Shown in pieces: positions 5,952 to 6,122 of a DNA stretch of 6,122 nucleotides. The position numbers and the translations under genes are program-made. The notes beneath the pieces were generated by a model. The model ran no database searches and had not been told where the DNA came from. It worked only from the letters and a program-made list of their open reading frames with translations. Source of the stretch: Chlamydiales bacterium (GTDB taxonomy: Bacteria > Chlamydiota > Chlamydiia > Chlamydiales > JAACFD01); the NCBI GenBank assembly GCA_009937555.1, contig JAACFD010000130.1, forward strand, positions 1 through 6,122. Reading direction: 5' to 3'. Numbering within the stretch: position 1 is the first letter of the stretch; each line of letters opens with the position of its first letter.

Positions 5952-6122
5952 CTTTTCTTTTTTTACATCTTTTTTTATAGCCTATACCCCTCTTTAAAGG
6001 AATAGAACAAGCGAATTTACCTATGCCGTTGATTATTAGCCGTCTCTCTCTACCTAGTACTAAAGAAGTAATAAGTACTTTAACCTCGCCTAGATCTTTA
6101 AAGATTACCTTTGCCACAAGTT
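5952..6122. other. Right-end region without a supportable gene
   Basis: After a T-rich tract (to ~5976), one + frame is open from 5981 to the window end, with an ATG at 6023 but no ribosome binding site near it; the nearest, AAAGGAA (5996-6002), is 20 nt away. On the - strand one frame is open from the right edge down to 5905, but its tail runs through the terminator as a lysine-rich stretch, which argues against it. The other two - frames stop at 6106-6108 and 6097-6106, so the end of a gene lying to the right is also possible. AGTACT occurs twice (6056-6061 and 6074-6079) and could form a weak hairpin with a 12-nt loop. Confidence 0.4.

Noticed and set aside
5905..6117. Minus-strand open frame of 70 codons with a GTG start
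   Set aside because: Its last third is a lysine-rich translation of the poly-T tract and of the barrel gene's terminator palindrome. It could still be part of a longer frame from the right, which is noted separately.

Overview
This is a 6.1 kb, AT-rich bacterial window with high coding density. It holds five complete protein genes, and no rRNA, tRNA, insertion sequence or CRISPR array that I can recognise. Three traits fit a host-associated Gram-negative bacterium: a long ankyrin-repeat protein without a signal peptide, an exported Sel1-repeat protein, and a small outer-membrane beta-barrel. An amoeba- or arthropod-associated member of the Chlamydiota is my best guess, with Legionella-like bacteria as the alternative. 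This rests on gene content and the AT-rich, CTA/TTA-leucine-rich codon use, not on a phylogenetic marker.

Layout from left to right. Positions 34-2661 (+) encode an 875-residue protein with about eleven ankyrin repeats, a middle region I cannot assign confidently, and a HEAT-like helical tail. A hairpin that includes its stop codon separates it from a convergent gene at 2692-3105 (-), which encodes a small SnoaL/NTF2-like protein. A 151-base divergent spacer carries a plausible sigma70-type promoter for the rightward unit. That unit is a fold-type II PLP enzyme of the ACC deaminase/D-cysteine desulfhydrase family (3257-4183), overlapping by ATGA with a secreted Sel1-repeat protein (4180-4989). 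An AT-rich spacer with a weak hairpin follows, then an independent gene for a probable 8-stranded outer-membrane beta-barrel (5110-5904) that ends in a very strong intrinsic terminator. The last ~170 bases hold no gene I can support.

How the genes relate. Only the PLP enzyme and the Sel1 protein look like one transcription unit; the other three genes stand alone. The ankyrin protein is the best candidate for a host-interaction (effector-like) protein. The Sel1 protein and the barrel act in the envelope, and the PLP enzyme and the SnoaL-like protein are cytosolic. I see no defence system or mobile-element signature. The most interesting points are the unassigned, possibly catalytically degenerate middle region of the ankyrin protein, and the PLP enzyme, whose specificity residues match neither characterised activity.
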